DNA of 64,000 nucleotides from Euclidia mi (lineage: Eukaryota; Arthropoda; Insecta; Lepidoptera; Erebidae): NCBI GenBank assembly GCA_944739405.2, contig OX123187.2, positions 36,250,394 through 36,314,393 on the forward strand. The letters run 5' to 3'. The translations under genes were made by a program, and so were the position numbers. Each line of letters starts with the position of its first letter. The stretch's first letter is position 1. The notes under the pieces are model-generated. The model did not search any database, had not been told where the DNA came from, and saw only the letters and a program-made list of their open reading frames with translations. Positions 58,080-64,000 of this stretch are shown here, in pieces.

Positions 58080-58345
58080 AAGTCGTAGGGTGCTCACGAA
58101 CGTGCGTGCCGCGTACGCAAATGTGTCTATGTGTGCATCGATTGAAGTGCTGCGTTTGTGTTTGTGTGGATTTTTGACTAAAACGCGCACACGGGCCCAT
58201 CGTGTGGGCTCTCGAACGAAACTGGGTCGGTTCAGTGACCCATATGTTTATCTAACGATTGTGCGGCGTCGAGCGCGAAAGGCCCGCGCCCGTAGCGCTT
58301 CGCGGTCTTATCAATGCGTTCGCGTTTTCGTTTAGGTTATCTGCC
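58080..58345. promoter_or_regulatory. GC-rich block, possible regulatory element
   Basis: A CpG-rich stretch with an 81-codon open frame on the plus strand (58090-58335) whose Arg/Cys/Val-rich translation is not recognised. Its composition resembles the blocks at 54.4 and 55.3 kb, but it lacks the TCAATGACGTTCGTT motif. Confidence 0.3.
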
Positions 58346-61300
58346 GGGCAACCTGTCTCCTGCACTAAACTGATTAACAATCACGATATGTGAACACATG
58401 CGCCTACTGTGTTTGCCATTAATGGAATTTATATACACGTTAATCAATTATATTTTTACATCAATTTCTAACTGACATCGTAGAATGTGGTTACAGTCAT
58501 AGATGTCACTTAAGCCCATATCGTGGGTAATTTAAGTAAATGTTTTTCTGTCACTCTGTTTACAGTATTATCTTCCTCTGGTCGTTATTCCAGTGAGTGC
58601 TTAAATAAAAATAACAGTCCTGATTCATACATTTTCCTTGTATAAAATTGGAATTCTTCCTCTTATTCATGTAACTACTTAATTGGCTCTGAACATAACC
58701 ACAAAGTTACAAGGATCTTTATTGCCTAGACCTACATAGAGTCCACAAAATTATGATCTTATGCCAGTATCGCAGTGCTTTCCTGGTTGCGATTCAAAAA
58801 CCTCACTTTAGAGTGTTCACTTAAAATAATTCCTAAAATTATGATTTTATGTATAGTTCAGAACGCCTCTTAATTCAAAAGCATAGAGTAGAACATAATA
58901 TTTATTTGTTAGTCTTAGTATATTTTTATAGCCTGCGCCATTTTTTGAATTAACATTAACTAACGTTCTGTTTTCGAGGAGTTTAGGTTCCAAAGCCACT
59001 TTTATCCACTAAATTATCCACCCACACGGTGAAATTCGCTATAAATCTCTACAATTACTTATTTGGCAGCGACTTACTTTCTCTAATAGCATAACGATGT
59101 ATATTAACTTTTTAAAACAGTTTAACCGCTAAATTGCCTTACAGATAAGATCCTACTGACAACGCGTGCAATACCAATGAAGTGTTGTGACTTGACATGT
59201 ACCTTCCAACCAAGCTTCGTATACAGCTCTATATATAGAGTTCAGTCAACTTTAAACCTAGTTCTTTTACTTATAAGGATCATATTATGTTTTGCAATGT
59301 TGACACAGGTTTGCAAGGCACCTATTACCGCTTGCTCGCCAAGGACGGTGAAAGTCGAGAGAAAGGATGTGCAGTAATGACGTCACACGTACACTGTTGA
59401 TAATAGCATAAAGCAGTTGTTTTGTACTCACAGCTTTTAGCCATCGTTGAATATGAAAAAAGTTAAGAAAGTATGACATGTAAACTTAAAGCTTTTGAAA
59501 GGCTTCGCGGCTCTTACAAAAATGTTGATACTTAAATATCTTGAGTTTAATACTTCTTCTTTGTACAATAATATGAAAATATGGCGCATATGTCATACGG
59601 CTATGCTGACATCCTAATTACGACGATCAAATTTAAATTATTATAACCTTAAGGATCGGCGAGTCATTTCATGTATTTAGTTACTTAGAGATTTATGAAA
59701 CAAATATAAACATAACGAGTAAAATAAAGTGCTGCCAGATGAGGTTTAATAGTTCCCACATGTAGTTTAATTAGCTGGATGTTGTCGCGGCTTCGTGATA
59801 TTTACAAACGTAAATTCTTAGCAATTAGTACGATACTAAGCCGTTACCTTCAAACACTTGAAACTACTATCGCCCTTCATTTTCGTTAGCGCCGTCCATA
59901 CTTTACCTTTATGAAGGTGAACGCCGCTACAACTGACTAAAATCATCATTCACATAGTTACGTCTCGCTCTCAATCGCAATAATAGTTATTAGAGCGAGC
60001 GGGATGCAATAAATTGGTTGTTGTTATTAGTAGTTAGTCTAACACGCTCAGGCTTAAGGTCGCTTGGACAAAACGTAGATGCGTCAACGAACGCTGGCAA
60101 GGTGAGGCATTGTCACTAGGAATGTATTAGGTATTGTAATACTTGTGATGTGATGTGCGTAATACAGTCACACATTGAAAAATTCATCAACGTAACACAT
60201 ACCTACATACGTAAATGTAACGGCTCTCTGTCATACGGGCTGCATGAATTAGGTGTTGTGGTAGATGCGAATTAGACGGACATGCAAACGTTTTATTTGA
60301 CGCGAAATAGAGGAAATACAATTTTGTTAAATAAACCAATTTGTGCCGAGCATACAAAAAGGTCATACTAGAGAAATACTTCTTAATGTATTCTTGCCCT
60401 GGTCCTTTTTTAGTAAAACTGTCTCGTGGTGCGCTGTAATGCAATTTGGTGCGCGCAGATTTTCTTTCCGGCGTTTTCTCGTGCGAGAACTATAAATACA
60501 ACCACATTTTCTACAGCCTTTTTAAATGAAAACAAGATTCTATATTTCAAATATTCTGAGATCGAAAATGTACAGGATTGAAAGGATAAACTGTCTGAAC
60601 ATTGCAAACTGAGTATCCTATTTTATAATCGAAGGCCATGCGAAGCTGCGAGTTGAACTAATAATATAAAACAAATTGCATTTGTGCATCAAGACCTAGC
60701 GCAACACTATGATAACGTTTTTCTTAGAACTATAAATGAATAACACATCCGTTTGTACTATAAACATTTCATTAGTATGCGGCCAGTCACAAATATTGCT
60801 ATGTTAATCAAGATACGAGAACTTTGTCATCTAAGGACTGTTCATTCAGCGCTTTATTTGCACTTGTAGCTATGCGCCAATAGATGGCGTTGATTTCTAA
60901 AATATAGACGGATTAGGACCAAATTCATAATTCGAATTGAACAAAAATTGGGTGCGAGACCTTGATTCCTTCCTTCAGAGTAATTTAGAACACCTTCAAA
61001 CGCATAGCTGGTTATTTCGCAAAATGTTATGCCATTAATGAAAAAGGAAGTTCCAAAAAGATTTTCAAACAAAAATGTCCACATCAAACTACTGAAACGA
61101 ATGTAGGCTACTAAATCTAACATTTACAATGAACTATTTAAAAATCCACAGAGAAAATAACAATAACACAAAGATCATAACGTCAGATACGTCAGGCGGG
61201 ATGTCGGTCCGGCTGTCCTAGTTTCCAATTTATGTAGTAGGTAGCACACTGCGCGTACATTTAGACACAGTACTCTGTGACTTTACAACGCGCGGGCGTT

Positions 61301-64000
61301 TACAACCGCCATACTATTATACTAAACGTTACGTATTCCACATAAGAATATCTGTTAATTCAATACAAACGTCAGCTCCCCAACAAGAAATTAGCTTATA
61401 CACGCGCAGTATGTACATATTATGTGAGCGTCACCGGAAAAAACAAAAACAACTGGATGTTTGTCTCTGATTCACGGTTATAAATTCGGCCAGACTTTTA
61501 AGTAAATATTTTGATTGGATTTTACGAAATAGAAACGTGAAGCAATATCTGTTATTTTTATAAAATTCCGAGTGCCAACCTTTTTGGGACGAAAATTATA
61601 CCAGCAGGTTAAAATAATATGAGATTTTAACCAGCAAGTATTTTAAGTTCCAATTAAAAACATATTTTATTTAACAAAAACGAGACTTAGGATATGAATA
61701 ATAGAGCTTAGTCATACAGACCATGTGTGTGAAATAAAATAATAATATGATATGAATCAAAAAGTATATTAACAGATGGCTAAACCGTTGCGAGCGGGAG
61801 GTATACTGTGTCTAAATTAAGGTCAACGATGATAAGACTATAAAACCGTCATCAAGCACTACACTACAGCACTGCACTAGTAGTTTAATTTAGTTCTGGT
61901 AACAGCCACTTGATGTATCATAACATTCATAACATACATAGACTATTACGTTTTGTTTGTAGGTACGATCTGTTTGTTATCTTTGGATTTGCCACTTTTG
62001 TAAATGGACCAAATTAGCAAATGATAAGTTAAGAGAGTTCAAACACATATAGTGTTTGATCTTAGCCTTTATACAAGTAGAACGTCTACGCATATACATA
62101 AGTACATATAATGTTCCATTGTAAAGTACATTAGATTTACATCACTCACGGTCTGTCGGCGGATACAGTAGGCGATCTCCGCCTAACCGCCTACGTCCTC
62201 AACTATAAACCTAACGTAAACCAACCAAGCGCGTTATATGCATATGCAAAAAGACAACACATCGAACCTTAATTATATAGTATTAGTAGGTTTGCTTTAA
62301 TAATATCTCTAGTAGTAAATTCATAAAAAACTGATTAATTGAAAAATTGCGTCCACGTGATGTTGCCGTTAGACTGAGAAACAGAGTTTAACCAAGGTTA
62401 TAACGTACAGTGCGCAATTAATGTATGTCACTAAGTTCATCATCATCATTAGACTGTAAGGCTTTATTGCCTTTTAACAAAATGATATGTTTATAGTCTG
62501 TGTCAGTACAGAAAGAGCTGCATCACTGCTTGCGTAGAGTGACAGTGTACGATGCAAATGAGCCATGTGAAAAAGGATCGCAAGAAGTTGCCATCGTTTC
62601 ATTAAATTCTTCGGATGTGTAAAGTATAGTTTACTTTTACACTTTATAAAAAATATTGTTTATATGTGTAAACGTAAGGGTCATTGCCGAACTCAGCTAC
62701 TCTGCAATCGAACTCATCATCGATTAAACAATAATCTGTTCGACCATTACCGATATCCTGCACTTAATTACGATATCCGTATCCTGCAGTTCTGCAATAC
62801 AAGTTAGCGAATATACATTATGTATGTTCGAACTTCGAAGTAAGATAAAGCAACTGCACGGTTAGTGCAATAGGGTTTCCCACGCAGAGTGTCGTAGCCC
62901 TGCGCTGTGGCCTTGCCACTAAACCTTTGTGCACCGACAATTTTATCGACGAAGCGAGTCATGGACTCGCGCCTTCAACAGCCACTATTGTGTTTAATCT
63001 CATTGAGTAGCACCACGTAAAACAACCCTTCTACTTAGAAATAACCCATTAATATCACTTAGTACGGATACATTTCCTGAGAAATCATAATAGAGACGAG
63101 ACAAACAGTTTTTATTTTGTGTTAAACAAAATAAAACTGTTTATCACGTATTTTAAAATGTTGTTCACTACAAATGATGACTTCCCTAAAAAGCTCTTTA
63201 CGTTCTAATAAAAAAATAAGAGATTCACACAAAGATGTCAACAACCCTAACGTAACATCGATCATTCAGTTCAAGAACACAATAAAGTGTATCTGTTTTA
63301 GTGCCAATAAAAACTTGTAATCTAAGTATTTATCATCATTATTTTCGTGAACATGTGTGACTCGTTCATCTCCCGTGACAAAACGTGTGACGAGTGAACA
63401 TTGTCCGAAACAAATTAAATTACATGTCCGTTACAAAGTACACGTGGAACAATTAATCCAAAGAGGTGAATGATCTTGAAATCGAATGTATCTCGTGGAC
63501 ATTCTTATGGAAAGTGAGCGTAACTATACTATAAATAGATACTGACCTTTCGCTCGACGGATGCGTCAGCCAAAGTTACGTGATATTACCAACAATACAC
63601 ACGCACACGGATGCAACACCCATCAAGTGTTTGTATGTGTTTGTGAGCTCGTAACCACGATCAACGGCCATCGAAAGAGAAAGTGGCTAAGGTCTCAATG
63701 GTGCCTGACCGGTGCTCAACTAGTGCTGTCACGTTAGAACTTATGTTATCGATAGCATTGCGTCGATAAATTATTCACTTAACAAGTTGAACAAGTTCAT
63801 ATAAAATATACGAAGATTTATACATATAATATGCTTTGGCAATGAACCGTACACATGAATATTTCGGTAATGTCCTTGTAACAGTGTAACACATATTGTG
63901 CGTGAAAACACAATGGCATTACTTATTTTAAAGTGTTTTCGTTCATGCCCGTTCACGTGTTCTCTTTACCAAAACTTACAAAACATGTAACAAAATCAGT
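58346..64000. other. AT-rich DNA; isolated sites only
   Basis: A CRE-type palindrome TGACGTCA lies at 59378-59385. CCAATAGATGGCGT at 60877-60890 is a 12 of 14 fit to the CTCF consensus on the plus strand. A small GC-rich foldback, AGGCG-atctc-CGCCT, lies at 62172-62186. No gene, SINE or Helitron with clear boundaries was found up to the window end. Confidence 0.4.

Noticed and set aside
1..64000. Hox cluster or known microRNA locus
   Set aside because: I looked for homeobox coding sequence and for mature sequences of common insect miRNAs (let-7, miR-100, miR-125, bantam, iab-4, miR-10, miR-193 and others) by eye and found none.

Overview
The window looks like nuclear DNA of a moth or butterfly (Lepidoptera). 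It is AT-rich and almost gene-free. It carries a mix of interspersed repeats familiar from lepidopteran genomes: short Helitrons with A|TC...CTAG|T ends, tRNA-headed SINEs, the GGGTTCCGTACC inverted-repeat element, the 'cttcggagggcacg' SINE, and the 3' tail containing 'ggcaacgcactt...gtgtccattggtggc'. No intact long protein gene is visible. The only confident coding sequence is the 3' end of an exon at the left edge (1-40), ending in a consensus 5' splice site. The rest may therefore be one very long intron of that gene, or intergenic DNA.

Left third (0-24.7 kb): mostly AT-rich DNA with small mobile elements. These are a 191-bp Helitron (3456-3646), a block of TATGCTAT-type subterminal repeats (4541-5380), the lepidopteran GGGTTCCGTACC element (7186-7720), a nest of Helitron and MITE pieces (9165-9705), a minus-strand SINE (12370-12667), a perfect 65-nt hairpin (14562-14626), a Harbinger-like MITE with TTA duplications (15115-15429), a miniature piggyBac-like element with TTAA ends (19046-19132), and two CTCF-like sites facing away from each other (23104-23163). 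A GC-rich block at 17.4-17.7 kb could be a promoter or untranslated exon.

Middle (24.7-50.3 kb): sparse DNA with SINE heads, an inverted pair of a roughly 230-bp repeat (33.8 and 35.8 kb), a CpG-rich block with a palindromic RFX X-box (38.3 kb), and the main gene relic. The relic is a minus-strand P-element/THAP9-like transposase pseudogene (45253-48797). Four exons can be followed: a THAP zinc finger split over exons 1-2, a linker exon, and a catalytic exon. All visible splice sites are intact, but the reading frame has stops and shifts and the C-terminus is missing next to a SINE. Two copies of one Helitron family lie in opposite orientation on either side (43019-43225 and 50095-50292).

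Right part (50.3-64 kb): five GC-rich blocks between 50.5 and 55.7 kb. Four copies of a 15-bp motif, TCAATGACGTTCGTT and close variants, sit in or near them. Between the first two blocks is an eight-unit array of a 20-bp palindrome (AGTCAAAAGTACTTTTGACT and variants) with a period near 30 bp. The motif series and the palindrome array are the two patterns least explained by known repeats. Beyond 55.7 kb there is another GC-rich block (58.1-58.3 kb), two more CTCF-like sites, and otherwise featureless AT-rich DNA.
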